Of a DNA stretch of 41,013 nt, positions 31,605-41,013 are shown piece by piece. The translations under genes and the position numbers were made by a program. The notes beneath the pieces are model-generated. The model was not told the DNA's origin. It saw only the letters and a list, made by a program, of their open reading frames with translations, and made no database searches. The stretch is from contig JAHBMJ010000767.1 in assembly GCA_018398765.1 (NCBI GenBank), positions 1 to 41,013 of the forward strand. Reading direction: 5' to 3'. The DNA is from Chromera velia (lineage: Eukaryota > Sar > Chromeraceae). Numbering within the stretch: position 1 is the stretch's first letter; each line of letters starts with the position of its first letter.

Positions 31605-34230
31605 ATGGCCATTCAGCATCTGCCCTCTCCAACAGAGGGTCCTTACAGCATTGATACCTTGCTTCACCGTTCTGCCCTCGAGTCCAACCAAGGAAAGGGG
31701 GAGGAGACGCTCTCTTCGATTGATTCCTGTCTGCTGTCGGAGCGCGTATCCAACGTCTATTACGAAGAGAACTTAGCGGTTGCCGAGGACTTTGTGAAAC
31801 ATTCTTCCCCTCTGTCATTGCCTCCAAATGATCATCCCAAGGCTCCTTCATTTTCGGTTTCCTGTGGGGGAGACGACTTTCTCCGGCGACTAAAGGAGAA
31901 GGACAAGAAGTTGGATGAGTCCATCAGGCACCGTGATCGTGCCTTGTGTTTCCTAGTGTGTTTCTCCCTGGGTTGGAAGACAGACACCCTTTTGAAGGAC
32001 AAGTCCCATGGAGACCCCTCCTGTGTCCCCAGTGGTATAAAGCTACTGGAACCTTCTCCCATGTGCGGCGTCGACATTCAAGAGCCTCAAGCAAGTCCGG
32101 GACCCCCCCTCTAACCGTCATCCGCTTCTCCTTCTACCAAGGCCATTCTGCAACCATCCACTGAGGGGATGCAGGAGTCCCTTCAAGAGGCCGCAACAGA
32201 GGGGGGGTTTTCTCAGCACTCTGCTGCCGTTGCTTCCTCCAAACATCCCCAGATTCACCCACGGCGGGGGCAGACCCCCATCGAACATAACGTCAAAATG
32301 CTGCATTCCGCGTCCAGGGAAGGAATGCAGAGGGACTCTCCATGTGACAAGAGAAAGAACCTGACAGAAGAGAAGAGCCCGATCATGATCGTGGAGGAGT
32401 TCAAATTCGACTCCGATGCAGAAGCCCTGGGCTTCTCTTTCTCTGACAGGGCGTCTTCAAAAACTGGATCAGGGGAATCTACATCTTTGTGCAAATCCTC
32501 GGAGACGCCGAGCACTATTCCAGAGACCACGATTGAAAGAGGAGACAGAAAGAGACCTTCGCTGTCCAGCCGATTTGCAGGGCTCTTGGAAAGCTCGCGC
32601 TCCCAAGAATTCACTGTGTATGAGGGAACGCCCTGCACAACTTCCAGCTGAAAGAGACGAGGAGGACATTTGGCACCAGTTTGAAGGAGCTCCACCCAGT
32701 GCCCTCGCCTCCGGTCCAGGCTCCGGATCTTCCAGACCCAGGCACAAGGGCGACATCCCGCCTTTCTTGGAGATCCCGGCAAACTGTCGAGGGGCACTTG
32801 GCACCCACTCAGTGACGTTGAAGAAATATCCGGTTTGTGATGGTGAGTGGTTGGACTTTGGAACTCCTATGGATCCTCCAGTCTCCTTTCTGACCCTGGA
32901 AGATGCTCTGAAGAAGGCTGTGGGAGCGCGCACAGTGGCATCAGCTCGCAGAATGAAGACTTTCATCGATGATCGTGTCCACCGAGCACTCACTGAGACT
33001 GCAAGGCCAGGAGGGGGATGTGTTGGCCCCTAGGTTGGCCCTTAAGACAGACGCATAGCAGAGGCAGGAGAAGACGGATGGGGGGAAGCGGGAAGGAGAC
33101 TGGAGGCATTTGCGTCTGTATGAAAAAGAGGTCATCGTATTCCGGCAGTTACCGCACTTCGGGAGTTAAGTGCAGAAAGTTTGCTTTGGAGGTCCCTTTG
33201 CCAAAGGAAACAATAACCATCTGGAAGACTTCATTCTACTCTGGTGCACTGAAAGTGCAGACACAACAACTGCATCATGGCGTGTCGTCAAGGGCTTCAG
33301 AGACCCTCTTTGGCGTGTGGGGGCGTCTCCTGAGTATGTGCCCTTGTCAGGCTGCGACAAGTGGGTGGCCTTGGAGAGCGTTGCGTACATGAGAGTTGCA
33401 CCCATCGGGGGGATAGGCGCTCCCCACACATCCATGGAGGTGCGACAGAACAATACATGCCGTGACTGTGAGGCAATGAGAAACTGCCCTCGAGTAACAA
33501 GTCCTTCCAAAGAATCAAAAGACCCTCGTCACACGCACTGTCCAGTACTAGATCCAACATTCCCTTTCATATTGGAGGGCTCGACAGAAGATCCTCTGAG
33601 CTTCCAAGAGGGCGTTCAATCTGCAGCTCCCGTCTCTGAACCTACACGGGTTAGTGGGTGGCCTTTCGTTTCCTGTTTTTCCTGCTTCTTGTTGTAGTCT
33701 CCCATTTAAGTATGGATGTGTTTTTCTTCACCAAACTTTCTACTGCTTCCCCCCAGCTTGAAAATCCCTTTCTGGAGGTTTTTCTTTCGGTGTCTTTCTC
33801 GCTTCAATAGTCTTTGGGTGAGAAAAGCGAGCCCAGCATCCTTGTAAGGGTTTCATGCAGTTCCAAATGTCTTCTCTTTTGTTTGCAAGGGTCTTCCTTC
33901 GGGCAAGCGTCTCTTTCCTATGTGTCGGTCTGCTGACTTGTCTTTTGCTTGCTGTCACTCATTTTCTGTTCCTTTTTGTCCTTCTGTCTATCTTGTGTTG
34001 TATGACTGCAGGTCCAGCCGCACAGAAGAGGTCCGATTGGCTGCTTCAAGAGAATATTTAGGGGTCGGGGGACGAAGGAGGACAGCGTCGCTGCAGAGAC
34101 TCGAGGAGAGAGAGATTCACCGTTCCGTGCCTTTGGCTGCCTTCTCCGGCTCTTCCGTTGCCGCCAGCGGGTACACACAGTCAAGCCGAGCTCCGTGAGA
34201 GACAGAAACAACTTGAACAGGAAAGAATAA
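31605..34230 (+). CDS. Unknown multi-exon gene (tentative model, about 664 residues)
   Basis: Tentative exons: 31605-32090, 32142-32615, 32680-33021, 33176-33649, 34012-34230, all joined in phase 0. The first intron would be a 51-base GC-AG intron (CAA|GCAAGT ... TACCAAG). Introns two and three have weak signals; the last (CGG|GTTAGT ... GACTGCAG) is convincing. Protein-like segments include EENLAVAEDFVKH (exon 1), FLTLEDALKKAVGARTVA (exon 3) and DKWVALESVAYMRVAPIGG (exon 4). The last exon encodes a basic Cys-containing tail (PIGCFKRIF...) ending in TAA 34228. No family is recognised. The frame changes near 32.6 and 33.1 kb are what require the introns; a broken gene is the alternative. Confidence 0.4.
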
Positions 34231-35543
34231 GAAAGTTTTAGTCTAAGAAAGAGACACAAAAGGTCGTCTCTGTTGTCTGCTGCCCGACAGGGAACGGATC
34301 TTCTCAGTCTTTCTCGTACTTCCCCTTCCTTTTTTTTTGGAAGAAGAGTTTTTCCCCCCAAGCCTCGGTACTTTTGAGACGGCTTGCCAGACTGAGCCGA
34401 TCGGCTTTGTGACGTTTTACATTCTCCGGAGAGGGGGCTGGGGGGGCGAAGGGAGATTTCAAATTGTTTTTTGGAGGATCTGCAGACACGCGCGAAGATT
34501 TGCACCGTTGTAATGCGTCTGGTTTTTCGTCGCGGGTCTGTCGACGTTCCGGTCGCGTCTCGATTGTCTGTCGGCGGCTGTTCGTGCAGAATCGCGGAGG
34601 CGTATTCAAAAGGACAGAGGGGGAGGTGGGTGCAGTACAGAAAAACTATGTCACCGCGTGGCGGGATGACTTGGAACCGTTGGAGGGTGAGTGAAGTGGG
34701 ATGTGTGTAGAGAAAGTTAGGGTTGCGGGGGTGTCTCCTTTGGCAGTGACAGGAGAAACACGAAGAAAACTCCCAGCATGAAAAGGAAGAGAGCCTCTTT
34801 CGGTCTTCGTCTGTTCTGAAGCCCAGGGGAGCATGTAGCTTCCTCTTAGATCTACTACTCACTAGACTGCAGAATGCTTTGGATGCCTGGGATTGGTACA
34901 TTCGTTGAGGGAAGCAGAGTTCTGAAGTACCCCGAAAAGCCCGTACAGAGCTGGTTTGAAAAGATTCTAGAACTGCATACACACATGCACACCGGGTGAT
35001 TAGATTCTTCGAGTTGCGAATGTCGAAGGTCTCGGGGAACTTTTGGGGGCATGACATTGTTCTGACTGATATGTGGAGATGACGTATTATGCATCTGCAA
35101 TGGCTGTCCCGTTGTTTCAATTTCAATTTGTCTGAGGGACCCAGGGAGAGGGGAAACGGGGGGAGCTTTCAAATCAGGGAAGTATCCTTTGGAAGGGGGT
35201 ACAGAGGGAAGTTGTGCAGCTGCTTCTTTAAGACGAATATCAGAGTGACCGTCGTGGCCCGATTGGAAGGGGGGCGTTGGAGGGGCTCGGGATCCTTGTG
35301 GCCAGCCCACGTGGGTGGCTGCGTCAGTTCGTGCTCCTGCGAGCTCCGAGTCGGGTTGCGTGGCAATGCATGCACTGTTGGGACCTCTGCGGGAGGAAGT
35401 AGAAAGACAAGGTAGGTGAGAGGGTGAATGGTTTGATGCGTCTGTTTTTCTGTTTCTGTTCACCCGCCCCTCTATGCGCGTGTTTGTCTGTCTGCGCAGC
35501 TGTGATTATTAAATGAACGAAAGGAAAAGGAAGAACAAACAGT

Positions 35544-36550
35544 TTGCATTCGGACACCCCTTTCTGTTTGCATGACGTCTCCTGTGACTACAATGCTGCA
35601 GCTGATCTTGCCAGCAATTGGGAAAAGATCCCGGCTGATGCTGAGGGGGCTGGGCGACAGGGAGTATCTCTGGGGGGGTCCTTGCAGATCTCTTTTGTTT
35701 TTATCGGCTCCGTTGATTTGAAGGAGCTGTGGTTTGCTGTAAACAGGGAGTTGGGGAGGGGAGTTTTCGTCCGCATCCGTTGTTTGCCATGGGCTTGGGC
35801 GGGAATGAAGGCATTCGTCGAACGCAGTGAGAGGGTTGGAGGGGAAGAGGGGCGCAGTGTGCTTCAACTGCTACAGTGGAACATGAGCGAAGTGGAACAG
35901 GGTGTCTCTTTCACTTTCACATTCCCGATAGAGTCCATGCCATCACGGTAAATCAGAGAAAGACCCTTCACATCTTATTTGTCTGTGTGCTTCTGCTTGT
36001 ATCCCCTCTACCCTAGAACCACTGGCAGTCTTCCCACTCCTACCTACTAGCTGTCTCGCTCCCCTCCATTTCTCTCTCTCTTTTTCGTTGCGTAGACCGC
36101 CTCACTTGCGGCGAATATCTTACCCCTAGATCTTGCCCAAATACTTTCATATGTGAGTGAGAAGCGCAAGTCGACGTGCGAGCGCTTGAATTCCAATTAT
36201 TCATTTCGCCGTCTTCCTGTAGCTAGGGCGTTTCCATTCCCGTCTCTTTTCTATTTGACTTCTTCGTTTCTTATTGCTGCTCACTCTTTGTTCCCTCCCT
36301 CCCTCCCTCCCTCTTTTTTGTTGTTCTGGTTCACTGCAGGTCCAGTTGCATGCCTATAACAATTCCGATAACCTGCTTCACAAGAATGTTGAGGCTTTGG
36401 GAAAGGACCAAGGTTGTCAGTGCTCCAGAAGGCGAAGGACGAAAAGACTCAGACACTGTGACAATCAGAAGGAGAGAAAGGGGAATTCACGAGAAACAGG
36501 CACAGGAAAAGAAAGAGAGAGACTCAGTCTGGTGTGAAAACACCATATAG
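35544..36550 (+). CDS. 3' part of a second unknown gene, related at its last exon
   Basis: The exon at about 35544-35947 is protein-like (SVDLKELWFAVNREL, MKAFVERSERVG) and ends at TCACG|GTAAAT. The last exon is 36340-36550 after CACTGCAG. Splicing gives phase 2 and a tail with PITCFTRMLR ending in TAG 36548. The tail resembles PIGCFKRIFR at the same place in the preceding gene, and the exon starts (GTCCAG) match, so the two genes are probably partial paralogues. Upstream exons may end at donors near 34686 (GAG(G)|GTGAGT) and 35411 (AAG|GTAGGT). The 5' part and the exact acceptor of the first exon given here are unresolved. Confidence 0.33.
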
Positions 36551-37899
36551 GTCGTCTTGGCCTTAAAGCGTTCAAGCGTTCAAGAAAGAAAGAAAAAAAG
36601 AAAGAAACAAAGAAGATCCACGGCCTCCATCTCTCGTCTCCCCCCAGGCCTCTCTTCCTGCAGCAGGACTTTTTTTCCTGCCTGCCCCGTTTCTCCCACC
36701 ATGCTTGTCCTCCGGGTAGAGTGTGGTGTGCCTCTCAGCTTTCCCAGTCAATAAAACCCCCCGCAGCACATTAATGCAGCACTGATCTGTCTGCTTCCAA
36801 CCCTGGTCTCCGATTCAAATTGAAGTTCGTCCTTCAAGAATTTGGCCGTGATTCAATCTTTGGTGGATCTGTGCCATCCGTTGAAATAAGTACCAGGTCC
36901 TGCGGATTTGATCAAATACAGCGTCAGACGACGCAAGGATCGTTGGCTCAACTTGGCTGTCTGAATTTTATTCTCTGACAAAAGGGAAGTGGGAGTCCGA
37001 CGGGAAAAGGGGTTTTGACGAGTTTTTTTCTTTTCCATATTTTCAAAAGCAGCACCGCTCAGTCAAGGCGCCAGCCCGTCTTTTGTTTTTTTGTAATTTA
37101 AATTGTAAAGAGCAGTAAAGAGTATGATGTCGGGGTTGTCACTTAGATCATTCGATTGTAAAATTGAACTCTTATTTAATAATGTGAAGTTTTTGAATTT
37201 GAGTCGACTGTAATTAAGTCTGACATGCAAAGGACTTTTGAAAGGAAACAACTCGAAGACGTAGTCGAAGACTTGCCCGAATTTATATAAAAGTACATTA
37301 AATTGACTCACTGGCACGGCACGGTTATTACGTCGGTTAATTTTTAGATTAATTCCGAGTCATACATAGAATTATAAGTATTTTGTAGGTTAAGTTAAGG
37401 CCTAGACGTTAACTTGTATAGTACATTTAAAAAAAACTTGTTAGAAAACTTGTTGAACTTTGAAAGCAAAAAAATGACAGACATGTCTATTATTTTAATT
37501 TAATAGTTAGATCTACTAAGACTAGTCTAAGAGGTATTATTTCAGGTATAACCAGGTTGAATTCAACTTAGGGCCTTAGCATTACGTTGTGGCTTGTACG
37601 GTGATTTGATCACCCGCCAAACTTGCTAGAACTGGGACTGGGAAACTAACTTCACAATACTAAGCCCGGCCGGCATTAATTAAATGCACTAAGAGAATTA
37701 AGTGATAGACTGACAATACAGAGAAAGAAATAATAGACTTGCAATACAAAAATAAATAGAAGCATGCTGTACAGTCTTCGTCCGTCTGTATCGCTTGAAT
37801 GGAGTCCTTGGAAGTGAACTCTGAGTGACAGACTTAAGGAGGTAAGGTATGATGAGTCCCCAACTAGACTACGTTCTTAGTCTAGGAGGAAATCTGACA
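36551..37899. other. Intergenic AT-rich DNA ending in the 5' LTR of a gypsy element
   Basis: No gene is seen. From about 37400 the sequence should be LTR. Its 3' boundary is fixed by ...CTGACA at 37899 directly before the primer site; its 5' boundary cannot be set without the second LTR, which lies outside the window. AAATAAATA at 37750-37758 is followed by GCATGC at 37762-37767, a possible LTR promoter. Confidence 0.45.
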
Positions 37900-37915
37900 T
37901 GGTAGCAGCAGAGCC
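37900..37915 (+). other. Primer binding site of the gypsy element
   Basis: TGGTAGCAGCAGAGCC begins right after the LTR-terminal CA. Its first nine bases match the complement of the 3' end of eukaryotic initiator tRNA-Met (TGGTAGCAG). The remainder fits only with a three-base insertion. Confidence 0.6.
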
Positions 37916-37969
37916 CCGGTCCTCCGCCTCAGGGAGACCCCGCTCTGCCTCTCAACCGTTGTTTGAAGT

Positions 37970-39061
37970 ATGGGCAGGATGGATCCGTCTACTATCACTC
38001 CTGAGCTCATCCAGCAGCTCATTCAAACTCAACAGCAGCAGTAAGCTGAGATCCAGGCACTGCAGGTCCAAAACGGGCAGTTGACCCAACAGAATCAACA
38101 ACTGCACCAAGAGCTGATCAACCACCAGCAGACAGTCGGGACAGCACAACAAAGCACCGCGGGGAACAGCCCCCCAGCGGCCGTGAAGTCAAATTTGAAA
38201 CCCAAAGAGCCGTTCACGTACGCAGGCAGTCGCAAGCAACTCCCAGATTGGCTCCGTATGACAGAAAGATGGCTTCGCTTGTCGCGAGCGTCGGAAGCCG
38301 AGAAATGCGAAGCAGCATGTCAGTACCTATCCTCTCCCCTGTAGAGGTGGTACGAGCTCGAAAACCTCCGAACGCCGTTCTAGGGGTGGGAGAATTTCAA
38401 AGAGAGGATTGGGAAGAAATTTAAAGACCCAAATGCTCAGACACGTTTGTGAGAGGAAGTCCGAGCAATGAAATGTGGGAACAGGACAGTACAGAAGTAC
38501 ACTGATGACTTCATAGAGAAGGCCATGCAGATTGAGGATGTCACAGAAGCCGACCTACTGCACGACTACCTCAGGGGATTGCCAACTGACATTCGTCTCG
38601 CTGTGAAGCGTCGGGGAGTTACGGGAATTGAGGCCGTCATGACAGTGGCGGACGAGGAAGACCAATTAATCAGAGGCAAGCGCGCGGATGGGAGCGGGCA
38701 TGCGGTGCAACAGCGCAACACGGATGGGCCTGCACCGATGGAAATAGCTAGATTGTCATGCTTATATGCGCTGTCGCACAAGCAGGTGCAGAGGCACATC
38801 AGAGAAGACAGATGTTTCAGCTGCCACCAACAGGGCCACCGGGCGAACAGGTGCCCAAAGTCTAACAACCGTCTCCTCCCCCAGCAGCACCGAAACTTCC
38901 CACACCTTTCATTTCAGCAGCAACAACAGCAGCATCGGAATGCCCCTCCCCGTCCTGACAATCGGAATTTCAGGCATATGGGGGTCGGCAACCCTCTCAT
39001 GCAACCTCAGGGTCCGGTGGTGCCCTCAGGCCTTACACCTTCGCCCATGCAGCACCAGTAG
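37970..39061 (+). pseudogene. Gypsy gag with zinc knuckle, five stops
   Basis: It starts MGRMDPSTITPELIQQ, with a Gln-rich helical region. A gag core follows (DWLRMTERWLRL, FKERIGKKFKD, DFIEKAMQIEDV). CFSCHQQGHRANRC at 38813-38854 is a perfect CX2CX4HX4C nucleic-acid-binding knuckle. A Gln/Pro-rich tail runs to TAG 39059. Each stop lies at a place where Gln or Arg would be natural. Confidence 0.8.
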
Positions 39062-39847
39062 ATGTGGCAGCCTGCCGCACGCCCAATCACTGACTTCCCA
39101 CCGGGGTTGTGGGGGTCACAACAGCAGAATCAGAATGCAGGCATGCGGAACGGCTACCCGTTTCGCAGATACTACTCCACGAAGACCTCCCGCGCACTGG
39201 GGAAGCTCATCCGCTTCCACGGTCGGTTGGCAGGGGTCCCTGTTCGCTGTTTGTACGATCCTGCGGCAGATTTCAACTTCCTTGCCCATTCCGTTGCCGA
39301 GTCGAACCGCTTCACTCTCTGGGATCTCGATGAGCCGACCGCATGTAAGGGCGGGTTGAATGGGGGACCGCAGCTTCCGATTTCTCAGGAGGACAAAGGC
39401 CTTCCCCTCTGCATCCAGGGCTTCAGCACGCCTCTGGATCTCACAGTAGTCGATCTGGACGATGATTACGATGTTATATTGGGGATGCCCTTCTATAAAG
39501 AGTATATTCCTATCCCACATTACTGTGAGAAGGCCCTCACGATCCCTGCGTGTGAGTCACCGACCGGGAGAGACTTGCTCCTGCTTGACAGCGAGGAGTA
39601 CCCGGTGGAAGGGGAGGGGGACGACTTCTTTAGCCAGAGAGAGCTCCGTCGGCTGATGAAGAGACCCAGTTCCCATGTGCATCTGTTCCACCTCGAAGCA
39701 GTGCGGAAGGGGGGGGTGAGTGATACGTTGGAAGTGCATTCCCTGCAGTCTGCCGGTAAGTCCGGAGACCCACCGCCCCTTTCATCTTTCCCTCCTGACC
39801 ATCCCATCAATTCTTCGACCTACACGGGATTCCGAAAGCACCTCTAG
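39062..39847 (+). pseudogene. Gypsy protease region, altered active site
   Basis: The flap and core region is recognisable (GVPVRCLYDPAADFNFL, then DYDVILGMPFY), matching the retropepsin D-S/T-G-A and ILG motifs. The active site reads D-P-A-A: the Asp is kept, but Ser/Thr-Gly is replaced, which should abolish activity. The stretch ends at TAG 39845. Confidence 0.75.
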
Positions 39848-41013
39848 AGCAAAGAAGTCCCACCCAGTGTCCGACCGGTTCTCAAAAAACATTTTAATCG
39901 ATTCTCAGACAAGTTACCGGGTCTTCCGCCCCACCGAAAGATCGAGTGTGAGATCAAGCTCGAGGCAGGGCACTCTCCTCCTGCGAGAGCACCCTACCGA
40001 CTATTATACGGTCAACTTGACAAGCTGAGATGGCAGTTGGACTCATACCTCGAGAAAGGGCACATCCGCCCTTCGATAAGTCCATACGCTGCACCAGTCC
40101 TGTTTATGCAGAAGGCAGACGGGATGCAACAGATGTGCATCGATTTCATGGGACTCAACAAGATCACAGTCCGCGACAAATTCCCCATTCCTCACCCAGA
40201 GGAGCTGCTGAGTCGCCTCTATGGCGCAAAATTTTTCTCGTCTCTGGACTTACGGCAATACTTCCATCAGACAAGGATCAGGGAGGGGGACGAGGAGAAG
40301 ATGGCATTTATCACAAGGTACGGCAGTTTTGAATGGCTGGTGATGCCGTTTGGTTTGTGTAACGCACCTTCCATCAGCATGTGTCTCATCATGGATATGC
40401 TCAGACCACTTCTTGACAAGTGTGTTGTTGTATTTATTGATGATGTTCTTGTTTTCAGCCGCACTCTGGAGGAGCATATCGAGCACATCAACCAGATCCT
40501 TTCCCTTTTGAAGGAACGTCAACTCTATGTTAAGGTCTCTAAATGCGCATGGCTTCGGACAGAGACGAAGTTTTTGGGGTTGGTGGTTAATGAGAAGGGG
40601 GTCAGACCAAGCCATAAGAAAATGCAAGGGCTCACTGAGTTTGCACAACCCACAGACCGCACTTCCCTGCACCAGTTTCTGGGACTGGCCAATTGGTTCC
40701 GCCGGTTTGTCCCAGGGTTCTCGTTTCTTGCGGGGCCTCTCACATTCCTCCTCCAAGGGAACGTCCCCTTCGAATGGAAGACTGCACAGTCGCGTGCGTT
40801 TGCTGAGCTGAAGAAGGCAGTATAGGAGCATGCCACCCTTGCCCTCCCCGATCCCAGCAAGCCAGTCATTCTGGTGCCCGACGCGTCGCATTCTGCAGGA
40901 GCCACTGGGGCTGTCGCCCTCCAGAAGGACTGTGCAACCGGGAGATACCGCCCCCCCGCTTTCGGCTCCCGCCGTCCGACATCTACGGAAGCCAAGTACC
41001 CCGTCCGAGAGTT
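39848..41013 (+). pseudogene. Gypsy reverse transcriptase and RNase H start (runs off window)
   Basis: The RT blocks are in order: GHIRPSISPYAAPVLFMQK, CIDFMGLNKITVRDKFPIP, SSLDLRQYFHQTRI (first Asp), LVMPFGLCNAPS, VVFIDDVLVFS (FIDD catalytic box) and FLGLVVNEKGVRP. The connection domain LANWFRRFVPGF follows. TAG at 40823 precedes the RNase H start VPDASHSAGATGAVALQ. The catalytic residues are kept in RT, so decay is mainly through stops. Confidence 0.9.

Larger units (their letters stand above)
37900..41013 (+). mobile_element. Ty3/gypsy LTR retrotransposon, 5' portion, inactivated
   Basis: One frame runs from ATG 37970 to the window end through gag, protease, reverse transcriptase and the start of RNase H, without any frameshift. 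It is interrupted by seven stops: TAA 38042, TAG 38342, TAG 38381, TGA 38450, TAG 39059, TAG 39845, TAG 40823. Protease before RT with no intervening integrase fits Ty3/gypsy. Integrase and the 3' LTR must lie beyond 41013. Confidence 0.92.

Noticed and set aside
33918-35126. 402-codon minus-strand frame
   Set aside because: Arg/Ser/Cys-rich with no motifs, and it overlaps a convincing plus-strand last exon at 34012-34230.
34855-35463. 202-codon minus-strand frame with a good acceptor-like CTTCCTCCCGCAG
   Set aside because: Could be an exon of a minus gene, but no partner exons were found and plus-strand exons flank it; left unannotated.

Overview
The window is eukaryotic nuclear DNA. It holds one long multi-exon gene with ordinary GT-AG introns, several smaller genes, dinucleotide microsatellites, two decayed LTR retrotransposons and nested hAT-type DNA transposons. 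The TGCATGCA-type motifs, which are ApiAP2 sites in apicomplexans, and the gene style suggest a protist, most plausibly a photosynthetic alveolate such as a chromerid (Chromera-like). That assignment is inference only; no organelle or rRNA marker is present.

Layout. 1-1990: AT-rich flank with a possible gene tail (1-138) and clustered palindromes. 1998-3077 (-): single-exon short-chain dehydrogenase/reductase. 3674-3994 (+): 106-aa unknown protein, divergent from the SDR across a 600-bp region carrying TGCATGCA sites. 4324-4780: CT/GT microsatellite. 4951-5045: unassigned hairpin-rich segment. 5108-11039 (-): complete but dead Ty1/copia element with two 289-bp LTRs and a TTTTT target duplication. 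11310-13734: AT-rich foldback DNA containing a hAT-like element into which a shorter, inverted copy of the same family has inserted, leaving an 8-bp target duplication. 13735-16941: no recognisable gene, simple repeats. 16942-18696 (-): possible membrane protein with a disordered middle. 20015-30066 (+): full-length ABCA-type lipid transporter, nine exons, 2597 residues by my splice model. 31605-36550 (+): two tentative multi-exon unknown genes whose last exons look paralogous. About 37.4 kb to the window end (+): Ty3/gypsy element, cut by the window edge within RNase H.

The genes do not form a recognisable pathway. The main biological content is the ABCA transporter (two TMDs, two NBDs, both post-NBD regulatory segments) and the transposon history. 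Two cross-cutting patterns stand out. First, a TATA-like box followed within 1-25 bp by GCATGC(AT) recurs upstream of three host genes and inside both retrotransposon LTRs. Second, transposon decay appears dominated by transitions: all 18 differences between the copia LTRs are transitions, and all seven stops in the otherwise frameshift-free gypsy reading frame are the kinds that C-to-T changes create.
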